Assembly (NCBI RefSeq): GCF_011601275.1
Contig: NZ_JAAOLY010000025.1
Location: forward strand, 1 to 64,000
Length of the DNA stretch: 64,000 bases
Reading direction: 5' to 3'
Origin: Janthinobacterium lividum
Lineage (GTDB): Bacteria; Pseudomonadota; Gammaproteobacteria; Burkholderiales; Burkholderiaceae_D
Shown here in pieces: positions 37,174 to 45,582 of this stretch (positions within the stretch are counted from its first letter, which is position 1; each line of letters begins with the position of its first letter). The notes under the pieces are model-generated. The model was not told the DNA's origin. It searched no databases and worked only from the letters and a program-made list of their open reading frames with translations. The position numbers and the translations under genes are program-made.

Positions 37174-38298
37174 TTACTCATAACTAATCGTGAAAGTCGC
37201 CGATGCATTTGCCGCCCCCCCCGTCACGACGTTCCCGGTCTTGAGGTAGCGCGCGCGCAGGGGAATGGAATAACTGCTTGCGCGGTCGAGCAAGGTCAAG
37301 CCACTGCTTTGCAGAGTTGCCAACGGCAACGGGGCACCGTCCTTGGTCGCCACCTGCACGCCTATGCCGGAAGCGGCCGAAGGCTTGCCTGCGGCAGTGG
37401 GTTCCAGGCTCAGCACGCCAGTGCCTGGGGAAATGGCTGTTCGAACCGGATCGATACGGTACTGCAGGCGGTTATTATCATAGGATCCATTGTTGTCACC
37501 CGCGCTGCCGCCGGAATCGGTCCCACCCTCTGATACCCAGATTGCAGGGGTCTGGTTTACGGTTCCTCGGAACGGCGGGCAATTCGTCAAGAAAATGGAA
37601 AAATCCGTCCAGGCGGTAGCAGAGTTAGGCTCAGTAAAATTTGATACCAAGTGCGTGCCCATGCGCACCGGCACATTCGGCGTACTGCACGTTCCCGATA
37701 AAACTTGGACACCGCCGGACATGTCTATCTCGAGGCCCTGCATTTTGACACTGCCAAAATTAATAAACATGCGGACAGTCGGCAGTAAGCGGCCCGACAA
37801 GATCCCAGGCACCACGTCGCCAATCTTGATCACTATAATTTCAAAATCGGATATCGTATCCAAGTCAGCAACACATTTTCTCTTCTCCACGCAGATGCTC
37901 GGGTTCACATCACGTCTTGGCAACAGACCTTTATAAGCTTTGAAAACAACCCCCAGCCCTTTAATCTCGGTATTATAGACTTTATTCGCGTACGTCCCAC
38001 TAGGCCAGTTGGCCTGGCTGTAACTAGAACCAAGCTCGAATTCGACAGTCCTTTCAAACGGCCCACCATCACATTCAATCTGTGCGGCCCCACCTGGAGT
38101 CACTGCGAATTTCTGGCGAAACACCTCAGTGCCTACTGGCACATCGCGCCCCACAGTAATAGCCGCACTCACGTACATCGTCCCCTTTACGACTCCGCGT
38201 TTATTGATATAGGTGCAGGTGACCGCGAAGGCAGTGCCGGTCGCTGCCCACAGTACCGCGACGGCCACCCCCGATTTGAGCAAAGAGCCAACATTCAT
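37174..38298 (-). CDS. Two-domain fimbrial tip adhesin-like protein, copy B
   Basis: 374 residues with the same layout as copy A: signal peptide (ATGTAFA), variable N-terminal domain, pilin domain (FSIFLTNCPPF, IDPVRTAISPGTGVLSLEP, YSIPLRARYLKTG, ATFTISYE). By eye the pilin domain is far better conserved between copies than the N-terminal domain. AAAGG precedes ATG 38296-38298. It lies 550 bp downstream of the ABC permease gene and probably has its own promoter. A pilus tip role is inferred from the domain pattern. Confidence 0.8.
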   Translation of the reverse strand: MNVGSLLKSGVAVAVLWAATGTAFAVTCTYINKRGVVKGTMYVSAAITVGRDVPVGTEVFRQKFAVTPGGAAQIECDGGPFERTVEFELGSSYSQANWPSGTYANKVYNTEIKGLGVVFKAYKGLLPRRDVNPSICVEKRKCVADLDTISDFEIIVIKIGDVVPGILSGRLLPTVRMFINFGSVKMQGLEIDMSGGVQVLSGTCSTPNVPVRMGTHLVSNFTEPNSATAWTDFSIFLTNCPPFRGTVNQTPAIWVSEGGTDSGGSAGDNNGSYDNNRLQYRIDPVRTAISPGTGVLSLEPTAAGKPSAASGIGVQVATKDGAPLPLATLQSSGLTLLDRASSYSIPLRARYLKTGNVVTGGAANASATFTISYE

Positions 38299-38849
38299 AA
38301 CGATGCCTTTATCTTAATTGGTGCTAAAGCCACGCCGGTTTTTGAAGGCGGTACAGCAATCGTTCCACTGGATATGAATGCCATTCAACGGGAAAGCATC
38401 TATCCGGGGAAGTGCTCCTATGGTACTGAGATGAAGTATATGGCCCGCATAACACATGCAATATGGGAATACTCCGAAAAACGGATAAGCCACAAAAAAT
38501 TTATCATTAAGCAAGCTAAAAATCGACAGGCCGGATATCGATGTACCACGCCACGCAACATTTCCGCCAGGCCACGGTCCCTATTTCCAGCTGCTCTTGC
38601 TCGCCACCAGCAACACGGCGGAGGCAGATGCGGTCGGGAAATCGATGTACGAATGGCCACGGCGGGAGCATGACAATACCAGCAACGAGGCTAGCGCCAG
38701 CAGGCTCGCGTCTAGCCAGCCACAGCCCCAGCGCCGCGAGTCCCAGGAAATTGCCCAGCAGGTAGGCATGTCCACGCGACATGGCAAGCGCGGCACGCAT
38801 AAGGCTATGCCGAAGGGCGTCAGGGTCATGGGCAGGAATGGCAGGCCCT
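38299..38849. other. Segment between adhesin B and the ABC operon
   Basis: A minus-strand frame at 38516-38878 contains AYLLGNFLGLAALGLWLARR and EPAGASLVAGIVMLP, matching 36560-36690 in copy A in the same frame. It overlaps the permease end and lacks a clear ribosome site. It might be the remains of a small membrane protein. Nothing else supported. Confidence 0.35.
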
Positions 38850-40379
38850 TCACGAACGGTGAATATCGGAGCCGGCATGCTTCTGTTTTCCTGTAGACCA
38901 CGGTCGCGTCAGTAGCAAGGCCGCCAGTCCTATTAATCCTGCCATCCACAAAGGAAGTGGAATCAACTGCGCGCCACTATCTGACACGGTAGATAAGGCA
39001 TCTGATGCTTCGAAAGCAGGAACGCGGTCGAAGTCGAGAAAGCCGTACCCTCCCAGGCAGGTGACAGTACACGGCGATCGCTCATCGCCAAGCGCGGATA
39101 ACTGTATTGCGCGCTGAAAATACTCGCGCAGAAGCTGCTGGTGTTGCTGAACTTCCAGCAGGAAGCGCTGATGGCGCTCACTGTCGTTACCGGCGATATT
39201 GACCAACGCCTGGTAAGACATCGTCACGGGACTGAGCACCTGCAAACTCTCGAACAGGCGCTGTTGGCGCTGCCTAGCCTGCTCAAACTGCCGATCAACG
39301 CCGGCCATGACGCGTTCCAGTTCCTGTGCCCGCTGTAGCCGCGAGATAGTCGATGCAAGCTTGTCGAGTCCTGTTGCCGGGCGCCATTCGGGGTGGCTGT
39401 CGTAGAATCGGGCCAGGCTAACGAGTTGGTTTGCGGCGACCATGTCGCCGGCGTCCCGCATGGCCTGAACGTAACTTTCGCGTGGCGGCACAGGGGCTTG
39501 CAATCGGATGACCACGCCGATGGCACCTGGAATGATGATCGCCAGCACAATCCAGGCGCCAAAGCCGGCAAACGCTGCTGTCATGCGATTGCCGCAGAGT
39601 GCGCCGATGGCAATGGTGACGGATGCCCAGAACATCGAGTACAACAGCACTACGCTGCTCCACTTGAACAATGCGGTAAAACCAGCAAGATCAAAACCCA
39701 CCGTGCCAATGCTCAAGGCTCCGGCCACGCAGGCAGTAATCAACACCGAAGTCGCGGCCAGTGTGCGTGCGGCAATTTGTGCCACCAGCATGTGGCCAGG
39801 CCGAACTCCTTGCAGTTGCAAGGTACGCAGGCGCCTACTTTCCCTATCCTGTGTCAGCACGGACGTGGTCAGTGCCAGCAGCACCAAGGGCCAAAGATAG
39901 ATGACAAAGAACATCAGGTCGAAGCGCCCCAACGCCAGGCGTGCCGGGTGTTCGATCTCGAGCGCGGCTCGCACCGAGTCCATCGATTCGGCGCGCACGC
40001 GCACGTAAGATGGCAGCAAGTCGGCCTGCCCTATGGCCAGGCCGGCACCAGGTATAGCAGGCTTGGCGGCAAACCCCACGTGCTCGCGGAATGCATATCC
40101 GCGAATATCGATCGGCGTACGATGCCATTTCAGGTCAGCAAATTCCGGTGCGGCCGGATTGGAAAAGTAACGCTGCGCCAGCGTGTTGGCGTCCGACCTG
40201 GCCTGGTGCTCCTGCGCTGCCGCCAAGGCCACTGCCTGCCGGCTGTTGCGCTCAAAACGCGCGCCTTCAAATAATCCGAAGGCGGCGAGCAGCAGTGCCA
40301 CCATCATCAGCATGAGCGTGCCGCGCTCTCGCAACTGGTTGCGCAAGTCGTAATGTATGAGTGTATAGATCTGTTTCAT
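38850..40379 (-). CDS. ABC exporter permease, DUF3526 type (second permease)
   Basis: 509 residues: N-terminal TM helix (RERGTLMLMMVALLLAAFGL), a large periplasmic part, then a TM cluster (about residues 170-300) and a last helix near the C-terminus (WMAGLIGLAALLL). The segment TQDRESRRLRTLQLQGVRPG is the cytoplasmic loop typical of ABC-2 permeases of this kind. Its ATG overlaps the stop of the first permease as ATGA (40376-40379). With the ATPase it should form a heteromeric exporter; substrate unknown. Confidence 0.85.
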   Translation of the reverse strand: MKQIYTLIHYDLRNQLRERGTLMLMMVALLLAAFGLFEGARFERNSRQAVALAAAQEHQARSDANTLAQRYFSNPAAPEFADLKWHRTPIDIRGYAFREHVGFAAKPAIPGAGLAIGQADLLPSYVRVRAESMDSVRAALEIEHPARLALGRFDLMFFVIYLWPLVLLALTTSVLTQDRESRRLRTLQLQGVRPGHMLVAQIAARTLAATSVLITACVAGALSIGTVGFDLAGFTALFKWSSVVLLYSMFWASVTIAIGALCGNRMTAAFAGFGAWIVLAIIIPGAIGVVIRLQAPVPPRESYVQAMRDAGDMVAANQLVSLARFYDSHPEWRPATGLDKLASTISRLQRAQELERVMAGVDRQFEQARQRQQRLFESLQVLSPVTMSYQALVNIAGNDSERHQRFLLEVQQHQQLLREYFQRAIQLSALGDERSPCTVTCLGGYGFLDFDRVPAFEASDALSTVSDSGAQLIPLPLWMAGLIGLAALLLTRPWSTGKQKHAGSDIHRS

Positions 40380-41848
40380 CTTACATTTCCGTTTCGTAGA
40401 TGACGCAAGCCGGTGGCGCACAGCAGTACACTTGCGCCGAAAAGCAGCAGTAGCGGAAGCAGCTGTCGTAGCAAAAGGCTGCCTATATCAAGAGGGGAGA
40501 AAACGAAGTGGAATGGCGGCACCTTGTCCCAGAGCGCTTTGCCCCCGTTGTGACGTACACCATGCTCTTCTCGGTGGTCGGTAATCGCCTGGTTCATCAC
40601 CTGCTGTATCGTACGGCGATGCTGTTCCGCCCCGCTCACAAACTGGATATGGTGTTCCACGTCGCTGCCCGCAACCGAGCTAGAGAGGCCGGCGATGGCC
40701 ACGGCAGGCGACAGCCACCCACCCAGGGCAGCGGCGGCCGACTGATCCCGCATGGCCTCAAATACGCGGCCATAGTGCGTGTCAAACAAACGGTTGCCGT
40801 GTTCTTCGCCGCGTTGCAGGCTGATGCCCGCCCAGTTAACCGGCAAATCCTTGACCTCTGACACGCCATACTCGCGCAATAGTTGCTCCTTGTGGTGCTT
40901 TGCTTGTTCCGGATCGTCCGGCATGCCCAGCGCATCATCCAGTGCAGCGCGAAACTGCTGCATGGTCGGCAAGGGTGCCGCAAGTTGCGACAGCTCGATG
41001 GCGCTGCGCGGCACAATAAGCGTCATCACGGCCCATATGGCTATCAGCACCGCAAGACTGCTGCGCAGGTTCGGCATCCAGGCCGAGATGGCAGCGATCA
41101 AGGCGGCCCAAGTGCACAGGTAGAGCAGATAGCCAAGCGCGAACAGCATGGTACGCACTGGGCCATCGGTGAAGGAACTGCGATTGTCCATCGCCCATTC
41201 GTGCATACCCACCGCGAGGCATGCAGGCAAGGCCAGGGACATGGCGAGGCAAAGCAGAACCATGCTCCTTGCCAGCGCAAGGGCACTGAACGGTGCAGCG
41301 TTGATGCGCAATGCCAACAGCGTGCCCCGCTCACGTTCGGCGGCGAACATGCCGAATCCAAGAAAAATCATCCCCATCGGCACCAGCACCTGGAGTACAA
41401 GCGCAGGATGAAGCCTGAACTGGCGGATGGCACCGGCCTCCTCGTTAGCCGGGCGATAGACCAATTCGTTCTGCTTATGCGCTTCCAGCCAGACGCTGGC
41501 GCCCACATAGCGTTCAACGCCTGGGTCGAGCGAAGCTAATACGGATAGCGGTTTAAATACATACACGCCATAGTGGGCCGCTGCATGGGGATATTTTTCT
41601 CCTTGTTGTGACCAGCGCTGCTTTTCAGCCTGCTGTGCGCTGTTGCGGGCGTCTAGCGTCGCATGCAGTTCCAGCGACGATAACAGGGCAGCACAGGCGG
41701 CCAGCGCGAAACCTACGCAGACGACCATCCATACGCGCCAGTCACGTCTGCGTTCACGCCAGTCGGCCTGCCATGCTCCAGTGAAGGCGCGAAACCACCG
41801 CCCGGCGCGCAAGGATGTCAAGGTAGTTACGTTCCAGTTCGCCTGCAT
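40376..41848 (-). CDS. ABC exporter permease, DUF3526 type (first permease)
   Basis: 490 residues, related in layout to the second permease: N-terminal helix (WMVVCVGFALAACAALL), large extracytoplasmic domain, TM cluster with AAERERGTLLALR and a C-terminal helix. GGGAG sits 6 nt before the ATG at 41846-41848, placing the start 95 nt inside the ATPase gene in another frame. Such long overlap is unusual, but the ribosome site is good. Second subunit of the exporter. Confidence 0.85.
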   Translation of the reverse strand: MQANWNVTTLTSLRAGRWFRAFTGAWQADWRERRRDWRVWMVVCVGFALAACAALLSSLELHATLDARNSAQQAEKQRWSQQGEKYPHAAAHYGVYVFKPLSVLASLDPGVERYVGASVWLEAHKQNELVYRPANEEAGAIRQFRLHPALVLQVLVPMGMIFLGFGMFAAERERGTLLALRINAAPFSALALARSMVLLCLAMSLALPACLAVGMHEWAMDNRSSFTDGPVRTMLFALGYLLYLCTWAALIAAISAWMPNLRSSLAVLIAIWAVMTLIVPRSAIELSQLAAPLPTMQQFRAALDDALGMPDDPEQAKHHKEQLLREYGVSEVKDLPVNWAGISLQRGEEHGNRLFDTHYGRVFEAMRDQSAAAALGGWLSPAVAIAGLSSSVAGSDVEHHIQFVSGAEQHRRTIQQVMNQAITDHREEHGVRHNGGKALWDKVPPFHFVFSPLDIGSLLLRQLLPLLLLFGASVLLCATGLRHLRNGNVR

Positions 41849-42500
41849 GCAATTCTCCCAAGTTCCATTCACCGGCCAGTTGGCCACCTACCAGCATGCC
41901 GCATCGATCCGCCAATTCCTGCGCGCGGAACAGATCGTGCGTTGCCATCAATACTGCCGCGCCATCGTCTGCCAGTGAACGCACCAGATCACCGAACGCC
42001 ACGCTCGCTTCCGGATCGAGGCCGGAAGTGGGCTCGTCCAGTACCAGCACTTTCGCACCTTTTGCCAGCGCCATTACGATGCCCACTTTTTGCCGCATGC
42101 CTTTCGAGTAGCCATATGTCATGCGATGCCAGGCATGTTCGGGTAAGCCAGCCCGGGCCAGCAGCGCTTCAATATCGTGCCGACGAGGTTTGATGCCCAG
42201 TAGCCGCATGAAAAATTCGACATTCTCGACACCGCTTAGCCGCTCATACAACGCGACGTTTTCTGCGATATAGGCCGCGTGTTTGATGGCAGCCTGGGCT
42301 GGCTGCAAGTTTGAGCCGGCCAGGCGTATGCTGCCGGCATCGGTATCAATAAAGCCTAGCAGGCAGCCGATAGTGGTCGACTTACCGGCGCCGTTCGGTC
42401 CCAGCAAGGCATAGATTTCGCCACCATTTACGTGCAAGTCGAGCCCGTCGAGCACGGTTCTTCCTTCATAGAGCTTGCTCAGTTTTTCAATATGTATCAT
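41754..42500 (-). CDS. ABC transporter ATP-binding protein (CcmA-like)
   Basis: 248 residues. Walker A GPNGAGKST, Q-loop region YIAENVALYE, signature YSKGMRQK (a degenerate LSGGQ as common in this subfamily), Walker B VLVLDEPTSGLD and H-loop ATHD. AAGGAG precedes the ATG by 5 nt, and the start lies 9 nt after the TonB receptor stop, so the four genes form one operon. It powers export by the two DUF3526 permeases. Confidence 0.93.
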   Translation of the reverse strand: MIHIEKLSKLYEGRTVLDGLDLHVNGGEIYALLGPNGAGKSTTIGCLLGFIDTDAGSIRLAGSNLQPAQAAIKHAAYIAENVALYERLSGVENVEFFMRLLGIKPRRHDIEALLARAGLPEHAWHRMTYGYSKGMRQKVGIVMALAKGAKVLVLDEPTSGLDPEASVAFGDLVRSLADDGAAVLMATHDLFRAQELADRCGMLVGGQLAGEWNLGELHAGELERNYLDILARRAVVSRLHWSMAGRLA

Positions 42501-42509
42501 GCCGGCTCC

Positions 42510-44816
42510 TTAGAATGCGTAGCGCGCTTCGGCAAACAGCGTGCGTCCGGGAAAGGGATGCAGCTGATATGCCCGGTTGTTGTTCAGATTGTCGATGCCG
42601 ACTGCCACTTCGGTGTTCTTGACAGGCTTGAGCCGCAGCCGTACATCGACCTGACTGGTGCGCGACACCCCCCCATAGATGTCGCTATTACCATCAGTGT
42701 TATTGATTTCGTTGAACTGGGCGCTGGAATAGCGGTAGCTTGCCGCAACACTCCACAGATCGGCAGGCGCATAGACCAGCGTGCCATTGGCGCGCACGCG
42801 CGGCACACGCGGCCAGTTTTTGCCGACTGACGGAAGATAATTGTCATTCTCAATAATGATCGAGCGCGTGAACGCGATATTGGCTTCCGCACTGAGTCCG
42901 TCGATACCAAGCCGGTCCAACTGTCCGACGAGTTCTAGTCCGCGCGTGCGCACCCGGCCAATGTTTTGTACATTGGTGATGTTAGGAAACACGTTCAGAT
43001 TGAGTTGGCTCCAGATGGTGTTTCTGATGTCATCCTGGAACAGAGAGGCACGCATGCTGCCCAAGGCATGACGATGCTCCGCAGTAAATTCAAGCGCATT
43101 CGAACGCTCCGCGCGCAGTTGGGGATCACTGACAATGATGCCGCTGCCTGTAGTTGTTCCCTGGAAGAGTTCTGCTACGGTGGCAAAGCGCGTGGCGCGG
43201 CCGGCAGACGCTCGCAGAGTCAGGCTGTCATCGAGATCCCAGCTTAGCGACAATTTGGGTGACAACGCCTGTTCGCTGCGGCGCGGATAGTTCAAGTTAG
43301 CGCCTGGCACGACCCTCTGCACGCCGCCCGTCGCTTCCCATGACTCTGCACGCAAGCCGAACACTGCGCGCCACCGTGGCGACAATTGCCAGGCATCCTG
43401 AGCGTATAGCGCCAGTATCCGCGTTTCTCCTGCCACGAACTGCATCTCGCTGCCGCTGGCGTGGCGCCAGTCCGCTGTCTTGCGGGTCTGTTGCCGCAGT
43501 CGATACATATCCGAGTGCAGACCGAAGGTGAGAGCATGGGCTCCATTGGTCCAGTCGCCACTGCTGGGAGAATAAGTGGAGACGACATCGAAGGAGTGAA
43601 AGCCCGTGCCATCGCGCAGCACAGCCGTACCCGCACCGCCGCCGGCAGCAGCGGGATCGGCGCTGCCGGCATTGCGTTGCACGTCGTCCAGGATCCGATA
43701 TAAAGTGCCGGAAACAGTACCATTCCAGCCGGTCTTGTTGCGTGTCTTGACGTTTAGCCCGGCTAGCGCGTGATTTTCGTCACGACGGTATGGCGCAAAG
43801 GCGGTGACGGGAATCACAAATTGATTGTTGCTGTCGTTCACACGACCGGACCACACCGGCCTGCCTGCGTAGTCATGCAAGAAAGTCTGATTTCTGGTGA
43901 CGCTCTTATTACCCCACCATACCGCAACCCCCTCAGCGCTGATGCTTGGACTGAAGTCATATCCCAGGCTCACTTTTGCGGTATTTTGCCGGGTGTGGTC
44001 AATGGCACCAGCATTCGCCCCCAAGATGGCGCGGCGGGTGCCAAACGGTCCCGTGTCATAAGCGATGCCTGTGACCGGCGTTGCCGTGCCTCCAACCGGG
44101 ATGGTAAAAGCCCCAGCGGCATTCGCCGTGACCGTGTAATAGCCCATCGGTTGACTGGTCGCATTCTGATAGTTGAGCATCAGCTTGTAACTAAGCCCGG
44201 AAACAAGCTTGTCACCGATCAGCGCGGATCCCTGAACATTCCGGTAATGGTCCTGCAAACCATATTGACTGAAGGATTGGTCCTGCCCGGCGACTCTTAC
44301 CGAGCCCGATAACGCTGTCGGGCGGCTGGTGGTGATGGCGATGGTCGTACCCATCGAATTGCCGGGATAGAGCGCTGAGAACGGGCCGTACAGGACATCG
44401 ACACGGGCTATTTCTTCAGGCGCGATCATGTTCCAGCGTGGTGCGTCAAAGCGGCTGAGGAAGTTCGACAGCAGATAACCATCCATGTAAACCAACGCGC
44501 GTGGTGCCTGGGTGGTAGAAAAACTGCGCCCACCGACGAGCGCATTACGGTCACCGCTATAGCGTTTCCGTATCGTCATACTTGGCATGTTACGTAGTGC
44601 ATCCTCGGGATTGAAGATGTTCTGTTGCTGGCGCAATTCTTCCTGCGTTTTGCTCACGCTGCTTGCCGGCAAATTCGGATCCAGCGTGCTGCGCGTGCTG
44701 TTGACCGTGATTGTTTGCAAGGATGATTCGCCGATGACGTCATCGGCGCGTACCTGATTGCTTGTTGCGAGAGCGAGAGAAATTGCCATGGCCATAGGCG
44801 CCAATGTTGTTTTCAT
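42510..44816 (-). CDS. TonB-dependent outer membrane receptor
   Basis: 768 residues. Signal peptide (ends SNQVRA), TonB box-like segment (SLQTITVNST), plug domain with ALRNMPSMTIRKRY, APRALVYMDGY and ARVDVLYGPFSALYPGNSMG. The 22-strand barrel ends in the aromatic C-terminus EARYAF. It imports a large ligand, often an iron chelate, using TonB energy. First gene of an operon with an ABC exporter, an uncommon partner for a receptor. ATG at 44814-44816 is chosen for the signal peptide; no clear ribosome site. The promoter region carries two palindromes. Confidence 0.92.
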   Translation of the reverse strand: MKTTLAPMAMAISLALATSNQVRADDVIGESSLQTITVNSTRSTLDPNLPASSVSKTQEELRQQQNIFNPEDALRNMPSMTIRKRYSGDRNALVGGRSFSTTQAPRALVYMDGYLLSNFLSRFDAPRWNMIAPEEIARVDVLYGPFSALYPGNSMGTTIAITTSRPTALSGSVRVAGQDQSFSQYGLQDHYRNVQGSALIGDKLVSGLSYKLMLNYQNATSQPMGYYTVTANAAGAFTIPVGGTATPVTGIAYDTGPFGTRRAILGANAGAIDHTRQNTAKVSLGYDFSPSISAEGVAVWWGNKSVTRNQTFLHDYAGRPVWSGRVNDSNNQFVIPVTAFAPYRRDENHALAGLNVKTRNKTGWNGTVSGTLYRILDDVQRNAGSADPAAAGGGAGTAVLRDGTGFHSFDVVSTYSPSSGDWTNGAHALTFGLHSDMYRLRQQTRKTADWRHASGSEMQFVAGETRILALYAQDAWQLSPRWRAVFGLRAESWEATGGVQRVVPGANLNYPRRSEQALSPKLSLSWDLDDSLTLRASAGRATRFATVAELFQGTTTGSGIIVSDPQLRAERSNALEFTAEHRHALGSMRASLFQDDIRNTIWSQLNLNVFPNITNVQNIGRVRTRGLELVGQLDRLGIDGLSAEANIAFTRSIIIENDNYLPSVGKNWPRVPRVRANGTLVYAPADLWSVAASYRYSSAQFNEINNTDGNSDIYGGVSRTSQVDVRLRLKPVKNTEVAVGIDNLNNNRAYQLHPFPGRTLFAEARYAF

Positions 44817-44911
44817 GAGGAGGAAGTGGGACAAGGGTAATAAAAAACAGGCACTCAACGTCCCTGCCGTCCGGTAAGACAATGTCGGTCTATTTTGGCT
44901 GACGCAACACT

Positions 44912-44930
44912 AATGCAATTGACTTGCATT
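44912..44930. promoter_or_regulatory. Operator-like palindrome 2 upstream of TonB receptor
   Basis: AATGCAA-N5-TTGCATT, perfect 7-bp arms. It shares the core TGCAA-N5-TTGCA with the larger palindrome at 44942-44976 and covers the downstream edge of the proposed -10 box. Confidence 0.6.
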
Positions 44931-44956
44931 TTATACAGACAAAATCATAAATGCAA
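44928..44956 (-). promoter_or_regulatory. Sigma-70-like promoter of the TonB receptor/ABC operon
   Basis: On the minus strand, -35 TTGCAT (44951-44956), 17-bp spacer, -10 TAAAAT (44928-44933), about 110 nt before the receptor ATG. Palindrome 1 covers the -35 and palindrome 2 the -10, the arrangement expected for repression. Confidence 0.55.
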
Positions 44957-44976
44957 TTAATTTGCATTTATGATTT
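44942..44976. promoter_or_regulatory. Operator-like palindrome 1 upstream of TonB receptor
   Basis: Perfect 15-bp arms (44942-44956 and 44962-44976) with a 5-nt spacer; the core is TGCAA-N5-TTGCA. Fur-type repressors bind 7-1-7 palindromes of similar size, and the core TGCAATTAATTTGCA shares the outer TG/CA and central bases with a Fur box. The match is partial. Confidence 0.65.
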
Positions 44977-45019
44977 AACTGTCTTTTCTGAAGTAGTGTT
45001 AAAGAAGAGGCAAGGCATT

Positions 45020-45445
45020 TTTTACGGTCGAATTGACCCGCTCGGATTGCTCCCCCATCCACTGCCTGGCGAACGCCGCACGCGAGATTAACGCCGCATT
45101 CTTCGCCAAGTTCGCGCAGGTCCTGCCAAACTTTACGATACCCGTAGATTGAACCGCTTTAGAGCCAGGACTACCTGACGTGATCTAGCAGCCGCTGACC
45201 CTCGATGGTGCGTTCCGATTGCTGCACCTGCAACCAAGCGTAGCTGCCGATAGGATAGACTTCCCTCATTTGGCGCAATCGCCGTACCGGATAGCTTGAC
45301 GGAAGCGCCTGCACGAATGGGTATTTCTTCCAGGCTGCTCGGCAAAGTATGTTGCGGCCTTTTTAAGATTCACGTTCCCAGTGATGCGCCTCAATGCAGC
45401 CGTCAGGCATCGAATTTCGGCTTGCTAATCGTCGACTGCTTTGCG
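45020..45445 (-). pseudogene. Decayed IS3-family element related to the one at 52.7 kb
   Basis: Minus-strand sequence follows the intact element: orfA end (GTCGACGATTAGCAAGC vs GTCGACGACCAGCAAGC), AAAAAGGCCGCAACATACTT, then orfB start with TCAAGCTATCCGGTACGGCG and TACGGGTATCGTAAAGTTTGG. Frames are broken by stops and indels, and homology ends about one third into orfB. It still has the bases around codons for R.T.ER that the intact copy's orfA lacks. Confidence 0.75.
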
Positions 45446-45582
45446 TTCAGTGTGCAGGAGCCCAGCCTCTGCCGATTCTAAAATCAGACAGACAACGAAT
45501 AAGCAAGGTCAGGTTTGAATCCGACCTTAGCCTTTTTCCGCATCAAGTTTCGGTCAGCCGCACGGTCTGAGATCTCTCTGCT

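Larger units (their letters stand above)
34880..39225. repeat. Tandem duplication of a ~2.1-kb adhesin unit
   Basis: Copy A (about 34880-37012) and copy B (about 37013-39225) share the same order: 3' flank, adhesin gene, a conserved upstream segment, and the 3' end of the ABC permease gene. Anchor: the sequence at 34891 (CATGGAAGTCC) recurs at 37033, offset 2142 bp; the adhesin starts are offset by 2142 bp too. Copies have diverged by substitutions and indels, least in the C-terminal pilin-domain region, so the event is not recent. Confidence 0.85.
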
